Shown: positions 8,301-16,927 of the stretch, one piece after another | How positions within the stretch are numbered: position 1 is the stretch's first letter | Layout: the number at the start of each line of letters is the position of its first letter | Assembly: GCF_010020825.1 (NCBI RefSeq) | Contig: NZ_JAACJE010000001.1 | Coordinates: forward strand, 186,001 to 250,000 | Direction: 5' to 3' | Length of the DNA: 64,000 bases | From: Acidovorax sp. 210-6 | GTDB lineage: Bacteria; Pseudomonadota; Gammaproteobacteria; Burkholderiales; Burkholderiaceae_C | Program-made: the position numbers and the translations under genes | Notes under the pieces: generated by a model | What the model saw: the letters and a program-made list of their open reading frames with translations, nothing else | Told to the model about the DNA's origin: nothing | The model's database searches: none

Positions 8301-9854
8301 ATGCGGCGGTTGTTTGGAGGGTTGGGTTTGGGCGCGGCGTTGGTGCTGGCGGCCTGCGGCGGTTCGGACATGGGGGCGCCCAGCACCCATGATACGAGCG
8401 GCGCGCGCGGTTCGCTGGTGTACAGCCCGCCATTGCGCATCACCGGCATGGATGCTGCCGAGTTCACGGCCCGGCTGCAGGGCAGTGCGGCTGGGCAGGG
8501 CTTGCTCCAGGTGACCGGCGCTCCGCGGTGCGGCGTGCTCTTCCATTACATCGAATACGGCACGGTCGGCGGCGCGGCAGAGCCCACCCGCGCCAGCGGT
8601 GCCCTTATGCTGCCCACCGGCAGTGATCCGGCCTGTACCGGTGCCCGCCCCATCGTGCTCTATGCGCATGGCACCAGCCCGGAAAAGGCCTACAACATCG
8701 CTGACATCACCGACCTCTCGCGCCCTGGCGCGAGCGAGGGGTTGTTGATTGCAGCCATGTATGCCGCGCAGGGCTTCGCGGTCGTGGCGCCCAACTATGC
8801 GGGTTACGACACCTCACCGCTTCCCTACCACCCCTACCTGAATGCAGAGCAGCAGTCGTCCGAAATGGTGGATGCGCTCACGGCGGCGCGCAAGGCCATG
8901 AAGAATCTGGGGGCGGGAGATTCGGGCCGTCTGTTCATCACCGGTTATTCGCAGGGCGGGCATGTGGCCATGGCCACGCACCGCGCGTTGCAGGCTGCCG
9001 GGCAAACCGTGACGGCCTCGGCCCCCATGTCTGGCCCCTACGCGCTGGCAGCCTTTGCTGACGCGGTGTACTACGGCAATGTCAACCTGGGTGCCACGCT
9101 GTTCACGCCTCTTTTGTCCACCAGCTACCAAAAGGCCTACGGAAACATCTACGGCAAGACGACCGATCTGTACGAAGCGGCCTATGCCGAAGGCATCGAG
9201 ACGCTGCTGCCCAGCAAGATGGGCGCGGCGGAACTTTTCAGACAAGGCAAGCTGCCGCAGACGGCCGTGTTCAGCAGCACGCCTCCGGTGCCATCGATGG
9301 CGACCATCACGCCCCCCACGTCGCCTGCGGACCAGGCGGCACTGTTTGCGCTGGGCTTCGGCACCCCACACCTGGTCACCAACGCCGCCCGCCTGGCGTA
9401 CCTGCAGGATGCCATGGCCCATCCGGATGGCGCTGTCCCTGTGCCGACCACTGGCGCTCCGGCCGCAGCGCCCGGCCACCCGATGCGTCAGGCCTTGCGC
9501 AAGAACGACATGCGCAGCTGGACGCCCAAGCGCCCCATGCTGCTGTGTGGCGGGCGCGCAGACCCGACGGTGTTCTATGGGCTCAACACCCAGGTCATGC
9601 AGGGCTACTGGTCCGCGCCGTCTCCGGCGGCGGCACCGGCAGGTCTGTTGAATGTGCTGGATGTGGACTCGGCGCCAGGCGTCAACGATCCATTCGCTGC
9701 CGTCAAGCTGGGTTTCGCCAGCGCCAAGGCGTCGGTCGCCGCAGCGGGGGGGGCCAGTGCCGTGGCGCAGGCCTACCACGGCACGTTGGTCCCACCGTTC
9801 TGCAACGCCGCAGCGCGTGCGTACTTTCAGCAGGTCCTCGCATCGGGCATGTGA
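8301..9854 (+). CDS. Alpha/beta-hydrolase lipoprotein (putative secreted lipase/esterase)
   Basis: 517 residues. The N-terminus is a lipoprotein signal: MRR, a hydrophobic stretch, then LAAC with the lipid-modified Cys at 19. The nucleophile elbow GYSQGG is near residue 216, and a typical strand AAMYAAQGFAVVAPNYAGYD precedes it. The start ATG 8301 has GAAGGAG just upstream. The whole protein resembles the one at 14522-15823: shared AMYAAQG, YHPYL, GYSQGGH, LLCGG and a final YHGT..PPFC. They are paralogues of the secretory lipase/tannase-like group. Substrate unknown. It may be in one unit with the OmpW gene 21 nt downstream. Confidence 0.8.
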   Translation: MRRLFGGLGLGAALVLAACGGSDMGAPSTHDTSGARGSLVYSPPLRITGMDAAEFTARLQGSAAGQGLLQVTGAPRCGVLFHYIEYGTVGGAAEPTRASGALMLPTGSDPACTGARPIVLYAHGTSPEKAYNIADITDLSRPGASEGLLIAAMYAAQGFAVVAPNYAGYDTSPLPYHPYLNAEQQSSEMVDALTAARKAMKNLGAGDSGRLFITGYSQGGHVAMATHRALQAAGQTVTASAPMSGPYALAAFADAVYYGNVNLGATLFTPLLSTSYQKAYGNIYGKTTDLYEAAYAEGIETLLPSKMGAAELFRQGKLPQTAVFSSTPPVPSMATITPPTSPADQAALFALGFGTPHLVTNAARLAYLQDAMAHPDGAVPVPTTGAPAAAPGHPMRQALRKNDMRSWTPKRPMLLCGGRADPTVFYGLNTQVMQGYWSAPSPAAAPAGLLNVLDVDSAPGVNDPFAAVKLGFASAKASVAAAGGASAVAQAYHGTLVPPFCNAAARAYFQQVLASGM

Positions 9855-9875
9855 TATTTCGGAGGAGACAAAACC

Positions 9876-10571
9876 ATGAAAAAAATGCTTTCCCTGGTGG
9901 GTGCCGCCATGCTGCTGGTGCCTTGCAGCGCGGTGATGGCGCAGCAGTATTTTGTGCGTGTGGGAGGGGCGCATATTTCGCCCCATTCCACGGCCTCCGA
10001 TGTGGCGGGGCCCATGCTGCCACCGCCGCCTTCCGGTATCGGCCTGGAGGTGCAGTCGGCCAGCACGCTGTACTTCACTGTGGCGCGCTCGATCAACGAC
10101 AACCTGGAAGTCGAGTTTGCGGCAGGCTACCCCCCCACCCACGCTTCGACCGCCAAGCTCTCGCCCGCACTGCCAGCGCATGTGCTGGCGTACCAGGGGC
10201 AGGTGCTGGCCCGGGTTCGGCAGATTGCGCCCACCGTGTTCCTGAACTACAAGTTCGGCGAGCCCACGAGCCGGTGGCGTCCCTCGGTGGGCTTGGGCAT
10301 CAACTACACCAACTTTGACAAGCGCACTTCGACGGCGGCGGGCAATGCGCTGAACGGCGGGCCGACCCATATCTCGATGGGCGACTCCTGGGGCCTGGCC
10401 GCGCAGGTGGGGCTGAGCTATCGCATCGATGAACGCTGGTCGATCCAGGGCGCTCTGATGACGGCGCGGGTGAAGAGCCGCCTGACCGCCACCACCGCTG
10501 GCGTGCCGCGAACCATGGACATCCGGTTCCGGCCGGCCGTCTTCACCTTGACCGCGGGCTATGCCTTCTGA
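9876..10571 (+). CDS. ompW: OmpW family outer membrane protein
   Basis: 231 residues. A cleavable signal peptide (MKKMLSLVGAAMLLVP... ending near VMAQ) is followed by beta-strand-rich sequence and a terminal aromatic residue (GYAF), typical of outer membrane beta-barrels. The pattern VRVGGAHISP near the start, and the WSIQGALMTARVKS and FTLTAGYAF segments, fit OmpW, an eight-stranded barrel for small hydrophobic molecules. An AGGAG ribosome-binding site precedes the ATG. Its place directly after a secreted hydrolase suggests uptake of hydrolysis products, but this is inference. Confidence 0.85.
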   Translation: MKKMLSLVGAAMLLVPCSAVMAQQYFVRVGGAHISPHSTASDVAGPMLPPPPSGIGLEVQSASTLYFTVARSINDNLEVEFAAGYPPTHASTAKLSPALPAHVLAYQGQVLARVRQIAPTVFLNYKFGEPTSRWRPSVGLGINYTNFDKRTSTAAGNALNGGPTHISMGDSWGLAAQVGLSYRIDERWSIQGALMTARVKSRLTATTAGVPRTMDIRFRPAVFTLTAGYAF

Positions 10572-11040
10572 GCCGCTTTCGGCCCACGCGGCAGTGCCTG
10601 CGAGCCTGTCGTTGAACGAGCTGCGCCGTTTGTTTCAGGATCTGCCGGCGCCTGCGCCAGCCATGCGGGCAGGCTTCTACCAGGCGCGGTTCATCGGCCC
10701 CTGGTGGCTGCGTTGGTCGGGGCCTGTGGGTGTGGCGTTGGGTGGGCTGCCGGGTTGGCAGGGCAAACGCTTTCTGTCACCAGATCGCGCCACCAATGTG
10801 CTTGCGCGCCGCGGGGTGCAGACCGAGTGCCTGCACATGCAATGCTCGGAGGGGCCATCGCCCATGGATGGCCGACCGAGCGTCCTGCTGCACTACGGCG
10901 CCCAGGCGCCGCGACCTTGGCGCTGGGTGCGCGATGAGCTGCGCGCGCTGGATGCCAGCCATCTGCTGGGCATGACGGTGATCCACCTGCCAGGATTGCG
11001 CGGGCAGGCCTTTCCCTTCTTGCTGGAACGCCAGGCATGA
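10561..11040 (+). CDS. Uncharacterised protein coupled to a GMC oxidoreductase
   Basis: 159 residues, no signal peptide, no family recognised with certainty. It begins inside the last codons of ompW (11-nt overlap) and its stop overlaps the start of the next gene as ATGA, so all three are probably translated from one message. The N-terminal 30 residues form a leucine-rich helix; the rest is rich in beta-forming and aromatic residues (GPWWLRW, GLPGWQGKRFLSP). It ends with a conserved-looking block, RDELRALDASHLLGMTVIHL then PGLRGQAFPFLLER. This faintly recalls small lipid-binding (GXWXG/DUF4334-like) barrels, an unproven similarity. A substrate-binding or accessory role for the oxidoreductase is the natural guess. 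Confidence 0.7.
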   Translation: MPSEPLSAHAAVPASLSLNELRRLFQDLPAPAPAMRAGFYQARFIGPWWLRWSGPVGVALGGLPGWQGKRFLSPDRATNVLARRGVQTECLHMQCSEGPSPMDGRPSVLLHYGAQAPRPWRWVRDELRALDASHLLGMTVIHLPGLRGQAFPFLLERQA

Positions 11041-12629
11041 CGCCTTCTGCGGATGACTTCGACCACGATGTGGTGGTGGTGGGCTCCGGCTTCGGTGGCA
11101 GCGTCAGCGCCTTGCGTCTGGCAGAAAAGGGCTGGAAGGTGGCCTTGCTGGAGCAGGGGCGCCGCCTGTCGCCCGAAGACCTGGAACGCGCTGGAACCGA
11201 TGCCCGCGCCCTGGCCTGGATGCCCAGCCTGGGCCGTAGCGGCCCGTTGGCGCAGGAGGTCTTTCAGCATGTGGGCATCGTGCGTGGCATTGGGTTGGGC
11301 GGTGGCAGCCTGGTCTATGCGGCCGTGCTGCTGCGTCCGCAGGAAGCGTTTTTCACCGACCCCGCCTGGCCCGACGCCGAGGGCGGCTGGCAGGCCGAGC
11401 TGGCGCCGCATTACGCCACCGCAGAGCGCATGTTGGGTTTGGCCACCAATCCCTACCCAGGACTGCAGGATGAATGGCTGCGCGAAACGGCCCGCCGGAT
11501 GGGGGCGGAGCCCAGCTTCGGCCCTGTGCCACAGGGCATTTTCTTTGGTGCACCGGGCCGCGCACATGCCGATCCCTTTTTTGCCGGGCAAGGTCCGGCG
11601 CGCAAGGGGTGCGAGCGTTGTGGCCGCTGCATCACCGGCTGTGCGGTGGGCGCCAAAAACTCGTTGGACAAGAACTACCTTCACCTGGCTGAGAAGGCCG
11701 GAGTGGCGGTTCGGGTGGAATGCCAGGTCACCCATCTGGAGAAACTGCCGGGAGAGGGCTACCGGTTGCACCTGCGCCACCCTTGGCAGCGCAGCGTGAG
11801 CCTGCCGCCACTCCGTGCTCGCCGGGTGGTGCTGTCTGCCGGGGTGCTGGGGACGCTGGATATTTTGTTCGCATCGCGCGACCGCTATCGCACCCTGCCG
11901 GATGTGCCTGCTTCCCTGGGCCAGCATGTGCGCACCAACAGCGAGGCCGTGGTGGGCATCCTGGCGCAGGATGCACAAACCGACATCTCGCAGGGCACCA
12001 CCATCTCGACCCACTTCCACCCGGATGCGCACACCCACATCACGCAGAACCGCTTTCCCCCGAGCTATGGCTTCATGCGCATGTACATGGGGCCCTTGGT
12101 CGATGGAGCGCGGCCCTGGCGGCGGGGGGCGCAGGTGCTGTGGGCCTTTGTGGCGCGGCCCGTGCGCTCCACGCGCTCCTTCTTTGCGCGCCACTGGTAT
12201 CGGCGCATGTCGGTGCTGACCGTGATGCAGCATGCAGACAATGCCATGGCCTTCGGCTATGGGCGCACCTTGCTGCGCGGTGGGCGCTGGGGTTTGCGCT
12301 CACAGGTGCCCGGCGGGGCACGGCCGCCGTCCTACCTGCCGCAGGCCAACGCCGCCGCGCGGCATTTTGCGCAGGCCTGCGGTGGCCAGGCCATGAATGT
12401 GCTGTTCGAGAGCCTGGGAAATCTGTCGGTGACGGCGCATGTGCTGGGCGGTGCTGTCATTGCCAGCCGTCCGGAGCAGGGCGTGGTCGATGCACACCAC
12501 CAGGTTTTTGGGTGTCCCGGTCTGTATGTGGTGGACGCCAGCGCCATCCCGGCCAACGTGGGGGTCAATCCAAGCCTCACGGTCACAGCCCTGGCCGAGC
12601 GCTTTGCCATGCGTTTTCCGCACCGGTGA
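11037..12629 (+). CDS. GMC-type FAD-dependent oxidoreductase (cholesterol oxidase-like)
   Basis: 530 residues. The N-terminal dinucleotide fold VVVGSGFGGSVSALRLAE binds FAD. The GMC active-site region is at the C-terminus: TAHVLGG followed by VVDASAIPANVGVNPSLT, with the conserved His and Asn. At about residues 195-215 there is a cysteine cluster, GCERCGRCITGC, followed by GAKNSLDKNYL; this insert is shared by the actinobacterial ChoD-like branch of the family. It probably oxidises a hydrophobic alcohol such as a sterol-like or lipid substrate. No signal peptide is visible. It overlaps the upstream small gene by 4 nt. Confidence 0.85.
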   Translation: MTPSADDFDHDVVVVGSGFGGSVSALRLAEKGWKVALLEQGRRLSPEDLERAGTDARALAWMPSLGRSGPLAQEVFQHVGIVRGIGLGGGSLVYAAVLLRPQEAFFTDPAWPDAEGGWQAELAPHYATAERMLGLATNPYPGLQDEWLRETARRMGAEPSFGPVPQGIFFGAPGRAHADPFFAGQGPARKGCERCGRCITGCAVGAKNSLDKNYLHLAEKAGVAVRVECQVTHLEKLPGEGYRLHLRHPWQRSVSLPPLRARRVVLSAGVLGTLDILFASRDRYRTLPDVPASLGQHVRTNSEAVVGILAQDAQTDISQGTTISTHFHPDAHTHITQNRFPPSYGFMRMYMGPLVDGARPWRRGAQVLWAFVARPVRSTRSFFARHWYRRMSVLTVMQHADNAMAFGYGRTLLRGGRWGLRSQVPGGARPPSYLPQANAAARHFAQACGGQAMNVLFESLGNLSVTAHVLGGAVIASRPEQGVVDAHHQVFGCPGLYVVDASAIPANVGVNPSLTVTALAERFAMRFPHR

Positions 12630-12674
12630 TCCAGGGCTGTCGAGGGTCGCTTGGCAAGCCCTTAGACTCGCCGC

Positions 12675-14114
12675 ATGCTGTTTCCTGCTTTCGACCTGCG
12701 GTGCCTGCGCCGCATGCTCGGTGCGGTGCTGGCCGTTGGTGCCACCGCCGCCTGGGCGAATCCGGGCATGTCCTGGCCCGCTGAAGTGGAGGCGGCGCTG
12801 GCGCGCGCCAAGCTGCCGCGCGAGGCGCTGTCGGTGTATGTGGCCGATGCACAGGACGCCCGTGCGAACGCGCGCCTGGCTTACCGGGCCCAGGAGCCGG
12901 TCAACCCCGCATCGGTGATGAAACTGGTCACCACCTACGCCGCGCTGGATCTGCTGGGGCCTGCCTACACCTGGAGCACGCCGGTGTATATCGATGGCGT
13001 GGTGCAGGGCGGCAGCCTCAAGGGCAATGTGTACATCCAGGGCCAGGGCGACCCCAAGCTGGTGCTGGAGCGCCTGTGGCTGTTGCTGCGGCGCCTTCAG
13101 GCGCAGGGTGTCCAGGTCATCGTGGGCGATATCGTGCTGGACCGCAGTGCGTTCACCGTGCCTGCACACGACCCCGGACGCTTTGACGGCGAGCCGCTGC
13201 GCCCCTACAACGCGGCGCCGGATGCGCTGCTGCTCAACTACAAGTCGGTGGTCATGACTTTTGTGCCAGACCCTGTGGCGGGCGTGGCGCGCGTGCAGTA
13301 CGACCCGCCGTTGGCTGGCGTGCAGTTGCAGCCCACCGTGCCGCTGGCCCCTGCGACGGCAGAGTGTGGTGATTGGCGGGCAGGTTTGCGCGCCGACCTG
13401 GGCAACCCCGAGCGCACGGTGTTCCAAGGCAGCTATTCCGCCCGCTGCGCAGAGCGTGTCTGGGCCGTCGCCTATGCCGACCCGGCAGGCTTTGCCGCGC
13501 GTGCCGTGGAGGGCATGTGGCGCGAGCTGGGCGGCAAGCTCACCGGGCGCGTGCGCGATGGCCAGGTGCCTGCGGGGCTGCGCCCCGCGTTCCAGTCCAC
13601 CTCCCCTGCGCTGGCCGAGGTGGTGCGCGACGTGAACAAGTACAGCAACAACGTCATGGCGCAGCATGTGTTCTTGTCCTTGGCCTTGCAGAAAAACCCG
13701 GTGGCCAGCTTCGAGGGCGCGCAAGAGGTGCTGCTGCAATGGTGGCGCGCGCGCCTGGGCGATCAGGCGCCCCCGGTGGTCGATAACGGTGCGGGCCTCA
13801 GCCGCGAGGCGCGGGTCAGCGCGCTGGGCCTGGGGCGGATGCTGCAACAGGCCTGGGTGTCGCCCGTGATGCCTGAGCTGGTGTCCTCGCTGCCCATTGT
13901 CGGCATCGACGGCACCTTGCGCCGCAGCAAGAGCAGGGCGGGTGCGGCCCACCTCAAGAGCGGCAGTCTGCGCGATGTGCTGGCCGTGGCCGGGTATGTG
14001 CATGCCGCCAGCGGGCGCCGCTATGTGCTGGTGGCCATCGTCAACCACCCGTCGGCTGCGGCGGCACGGCCAGTGCTCGATGCGCTGGTGGACTGGACTG
14101 GACGCGACCAATAA
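12675..14114 (+). CDS. dacB: D-alanyl-D-alanine carboxypeptidase/endopeptidase (PBP4 type)
   Basis: 479 residues with an N-terminal signal peptide ending around TAAWA. The three penicillin-binding motifs are present: SVMK in NPASVMKLVTTYAAL (about residue 78), SNN in NKYSNNVMAQ (about 325), and KSG in HLKSGSLRD (about 428), with the large insert between the first two that is typical of class C PBP4. It trims and cleaves peptidoglycan cross-links in the periplasm. TAGACT, a -10-like hexamer, ends 6 nt before the ATG at 12675, suggesting a leaderless transcript. A second ATG at 12714 would still leave a signal peptide. Confidence 0.93.
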   Translation: MLFPAFDLRCLRRMLGAVLAVGATAAWANPGMSWPAEVEAALARAKLPREALSVYVADAQDARANARLAYRAQEPVNPASVMKLVTTYAALDLLGPAYTWSTPVYIDGVVQGGSLKGNVYIQGQGDPKLVLERLWLLLRRLQAQGVQVIVGDIVLDRSAFTVPAHDPGRFDGEPLRPYNAAPDALLLNYKSVVMTFVPDPVAGVARVQYDPPLAGVQLQPTVPLAPATAECGDWRAGLRADLGNPERTVFQGSYSARCAERVWAVAYADPAGFAARAVEGMWRELGGKLTGRVRDGQVPAGLRPAFQSTSPALAEVVRDVNKYSNNVMAQHVFLSLALQKNPVASFEGAQEVLLQWWRARLGDQAPPVVDNGAGLSREARVSALGLGRMLQQAWVSPVMPELVSSLPIVGIDGTLRRSKSRAGAAHLKSGSLRDVLAVAGYVHAASGRRYVLVAIVNHPSAAAARPVLDALVDWTGRDQ

Positions 14115-14137
14115 CACCACCAAGCTGCATTCTGACC

Positions 14138-14401
14138 ATGCCCTGGATTGACTGGATCGGCTACCTGGCCGCTTGCCTGACCACCTTGAGCTTTGTGCCG
14201 CAGGCACTGCACACCTTCCGTACGCGCGACGTGCGCGGCATCTCCCTGGGTATGTACAGCGCATTCACGCTGGGGGTGGCCTTGTGGCTGGCCTATGGCG
14301 TGGCGCTGCGGGCCTGGCCCATTGTGGTGGCCAACGCGGTCACCCTGTGCCTGGCGGCGGCCATTCTGGCCATGAAGCTGCGTTACGGGCGCAGCCGTTG
14401 A
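14138..14401 (+). CDS. SemiSWEET family sugar transporter (PQ-loop protein)
   Basis: 87 residues with three hydrophobic helices and the PQ motif in SFVPQALHTFRTRDVRGIS, the pattern of bacterial SemiSWEETs, which dimerise to form a sugar facilitator in the inner membrane. It starts 24 nt after dacB on the same strand. The substrate cannot be told from sequence. Confidence 0.85.
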   Translation: MPWIDWIGYLAACLTTLSFVPQALHTFRTRDVRGISLGMYSAFTLGVALWLAYGVALRAWPIVVANAVTLCLAAAILAMKLRYGRSR

Positions 14402-14521
14402 GGTTTGGGTCAAAAATGTGTCGCAGACGCGTCTTTGGTGAGACCGGGTTCGCGTAATTCCCGATGTCCGAGTTCCTGCGGCTGGGCACCATCGGGCTTT
14501 TGTGACCAGAGGTATCAATCC

Positions 14522-15823
14522 ATGAATGCTTTCCGTCTCTCCTGTGTGGCTGGTGCGGCCTTGTTGCTGGTGGCCTGTGGCGGGTCCGACGATCCTGTGC
14601 GGGGCTCGCTCATCGATACGCCCGTTGTGGTGACCACGCTGAGTGCCGCACAGATCAATGCAGCGACGGCCGCCAGTGGCCTGCAGGCGCTCAGTGGCCA
14701 GGCCAAGTGCGACGTCAAGGTGGTGGCACTCAACTACAACACCGTGGGCGCCAAGGGCAACGACAGCAGCAACGCCTCAGGCGTGATGCTGGTGCCTGCC
14801 GGAGCGGCCTGTACGGCGCCCGCTGCACTCGTGGCCTATGCCAAGGGAACCGATCTGGAGAAGCCCCGCACCCTGGCCAACCCGCAGGACAAGGAAACCT
14901 TCCTGCTGGCGGCCATGTACGCGGCCCAGGGCTATGCCGTGGTGGCTTCCGACTACCTGGGTTTCGCCAAGTCGCAGTACACCTACCACCCCTATCTGCA
15001 TGCCGATTCCGAAGCCACTACCGTCATCGACTCGGTGCGTGCCGCGCGCAACGCTGCGGGCGCGGTCGGCGCCACGTTGTCGGGCAAGGTCATGTTCACG
15101 GGGTATTCGCAGGGGGGGCATGCGTCCATGGCGGCGCAACGTGCCGCCGAGCGCGACCACCCCACGGAATTCAACGTGGTTGCTGGCGCCCACCTGTCGG
15201 GTCCTTACAACCTGTCGGGATCGCTCAAATTGCCCGATGCGATCGCGGGCTTCCAGTTCTTTGTGCCCTATCTCGTCACCGCGTGGCAAAAGGTCTATGG
15301 CACGGTGTACACGGACGTCAAGGCCGTGTTCAAGGCGCCTTATTCGAACTACATCGAGAACCTGCTGCCCAACCCCACGCTCAACTACACCACCTTGGTG
15401 ACCAGCGGCATGCTGCCGGGCGGCACGCCCAACCAGGCGCGCGATGCACTGTTCCAATCCGAGTTTCTGGAAGGTGCGCGCACCAGCAGCACCCATCCTC
15501 TGGCGGTAGCCGCCAAGAAGAACGACCTGCTGGGCTGGAACCCCAAGGCGCAGGTGCTGCTGTGTGGCGGTGCGGGCGATCCGACCGTACCTCCTGCCGT
15601 ACACCAGGTGGTGATGAAGGCAGATTTCGATAGCCGTGGCTTGAAGAACGTCAGCTCGGTGGATGTGGATCCCATGATCCAGGCCACTTATGGCCCCGGC
15701 GGCAAGGCCCCGACCGATCCCACCTCGGCCGCCTTTGCCACGTATTACGGCTCGTACCACGGCACGTACACGCCGCCGTTCTGCCATGCCCAGGCGCGAG
15801 GCCTGTTCGATGCAGTGAAGTGA
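14522..15823 (+). CDS. Alpha/beta-hydrolase lipoprotein, paralogue of the 8301-9854 gene
   Basis: 433 residues. It begins MNAFRLSCVAGAALLLVACG, a lipoprotein signal with the acylated Cys at residue 19. The catalytic serine lies in GYSQGGHASM (about residue 197), with AAMYAAQGYAVVASDYLG before it and LLCGGAGDPTVPP later, the likely aspartate region. A histidine in the C-terminal YHGTYTPPF block could complete the triad. The start ATG 14522 fits the lipoprotein signal; the longer frame upstream has none. It ends at a strong terminator (15847-15876) shared with the convergent SGNH gene. Likely a cell-surface or periplasmic esterase; substrate unknown. Confidence 0.8.
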   Translation: MNAFRLSCVAGAALLLVACGGSDDPVRGSLIDTPVVVTTLSAAQINAATAASGLQALSGQAKCDVKVVALNYNTVGAKGNDSSNASGVMLVPAGAACTAPAALVAYAKGTDLEKPRTLANPQDKETFLLAAMYAAQGYAVVASDYLGFAKSQYTYHPYLHADSEATTVIDSVRAARNAAGAVGATLSGKVMFTGYSQGGHASMAAQRAAERDHPTEFNVVAGAHLSGPYNLSGSLKLPDAIAGFQFFVPYLVTAWQKVYGTVYTDVKAVFKAPYSNYIENLLPNPTLNYTTLVTSGMLPGGTPNQARDALFQSEFLEGARTSSTHPLAVAAKKNDLLGWNPKAQVLLCGGAGDPTVPPAVHQVVMKADFDSRGLKNVSSVDVDPMIQATYGPGGKAPTDPTSAAFATYYGSYHGTYTPPFCHAQARGLFDAVK

Positions 15824-15846
15824 CTGCGGACACGCAGGCACCATGA

Positions 15847-15876
15847 AAAACGCCCCGGCCTTGGCCGGGGCGTTTT
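15847..15876. terminator. Bidirectional rho-independent terminator
   Basis: AACGCCCCGGCC pairs with GGCCGGGGCGTT around a 2-nt centre. A-runs on one side and T-runs on the other serve both strands. It lies between the convergent hydrolase (ends 15823) and SGNH-like gene (ends 15920). Confidence 0.88.
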
Positions 15877-15919
15877 GTTTGGGAGTCTGTCTCCGCCGGT
15901 GGAGCGGAGGGTCGCCGGG

Positions 15920-16873
15920 CTACCAGCGGGCGCGCAACTTGTCGTAGGCGTAATTGCCAAACTGGCGATGGGCCGATGGGCTGAGATACACCTTGTCGGC
16001 AAACACATAGGCGTCCACGTTGGCGCCGGACACCAGGGTGGAAGCGGTGCACAGTGCCGAGTTCACCTGGCCGGTACCGATGCCAATGCCATTGCCTGCG
16101 TCCACCGATGTGCACACCGGGTCGGCGGCGTTGGTGAAAAAATAGGCCCCCGGCACCGACGTGTAGAGGTTGACGTAGTACGCCGCATCCACGTACAGCA
16201 CCTTGTTGCCCAGGTCGTTGAGGGCAATCAGCAGCCCTTCATTGAAGCGCAGGCTGGCATCGGCCAGCAGCGATTCCTGCTTGATGCTGACCGCCCAAGG
16301 CGTTTTGCTCAGATCGTAGGTGCCGGCCACCACCACGTGGGGGGCTCCGGCATTCACGAGCCTGCGCACCTGTGCCGCCAGGGCCTGGCCGCTCTGTTTG
16401 GCCTGCGCCACGAAATCGGCGCTGCTGAGCGTGCCCGCCTGCACGGCGGCCATGCCGACGATCAGGTCGCTGATGCCGCCGTTGACCACGGCGATGTCGT
16501 TGGGCTCAAAAGCCTTGCTTGCCAGAAAGCTGTCGATTTGCTCGGTGATGGTCGGGGTGCTCGCGTTGCCCGCGGCATCGGGCTTGCTGGAGACGCGTGC
16601 ATTGCCCTGGGCATAGCTCAGGCCGCCTGTGGAAACCGGGGCAACGGTCTTGCCGTAGCGCGAAGCGAGCTGGACCGTCCAGTTGTTCACCGTGCCGTTG
16701 TTGACGGTGTAGCGCGAGCCCGTTTGCCCCGCATCGCTGAAGGCGTCGCCAAAGGCAATGAAACGGTTGGGCGTGATCGCCGACTCCGTGGTGCTGGAGC
16801 CGCAGGCCGCCAGAAGCATTGCCGACGCACATGCGGCGACCAAGGCGGTGCGGCGCATCCAATTTGCTGCCAT
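15920..16873 (-). CDS. SGNH/GDSL hydrolase-like lipoprotein with altered active site
   Basis: 317 residues. A lipoprotein signal precedes LLAAC (Cys near residue 24). Block I is FGDAFSDAG (canonical GDSxSD), keeping the nucleophile serine. Block III reads NGGISDL, with Ser where the family has the oxyanion Asn. Block V reads ADKVYLSPSAH where most members have Asp-x-x-His-Pro-Thr, so the catalytic His is replaced by Tyr. The fold is clear but catalysis by the classic mechanism is questionable; the later His in SAHR could substitute. The start at 16873 has GGAG 6 nt upstream. The gene stands alone, convergent with a hydrolase lipoprotein. Confidence 0.8.
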   Translation of the reverse strand: MAANWMRRTALVAACASAMLLAACGSSTTESAITPNRFIAFGDAFSDAGQTGSRYTVNNGTVNNWTVQLASRYGKTVAPVSTGGLSYAQGNARVSSKPDAAGNASTPTITEQIDSFLASKAFEPNDIAVVNGGISDLIVGMAAVQAGTLSSADFVAQAKQSGQALAAQVRRLVNAGAPHVVVAGTYDLSKTPWAVSIKQESLLADASLRFNEGLLIALNDLGNKVLYVDAAYYVNLYTSVPGAYFFTNAADPVCTSVDAGNGIGIGTGQVNSALCTASTLVSGANVDAYVFADKVYLSPSAHRQFGNYAYDKLRARW

Positions 16874-16927
16874 GTTGTGTTCTCCGGTAAGGGTTCGGTA
16901 GTTTAACGAGTGGCGTGGCGCCGGGCC

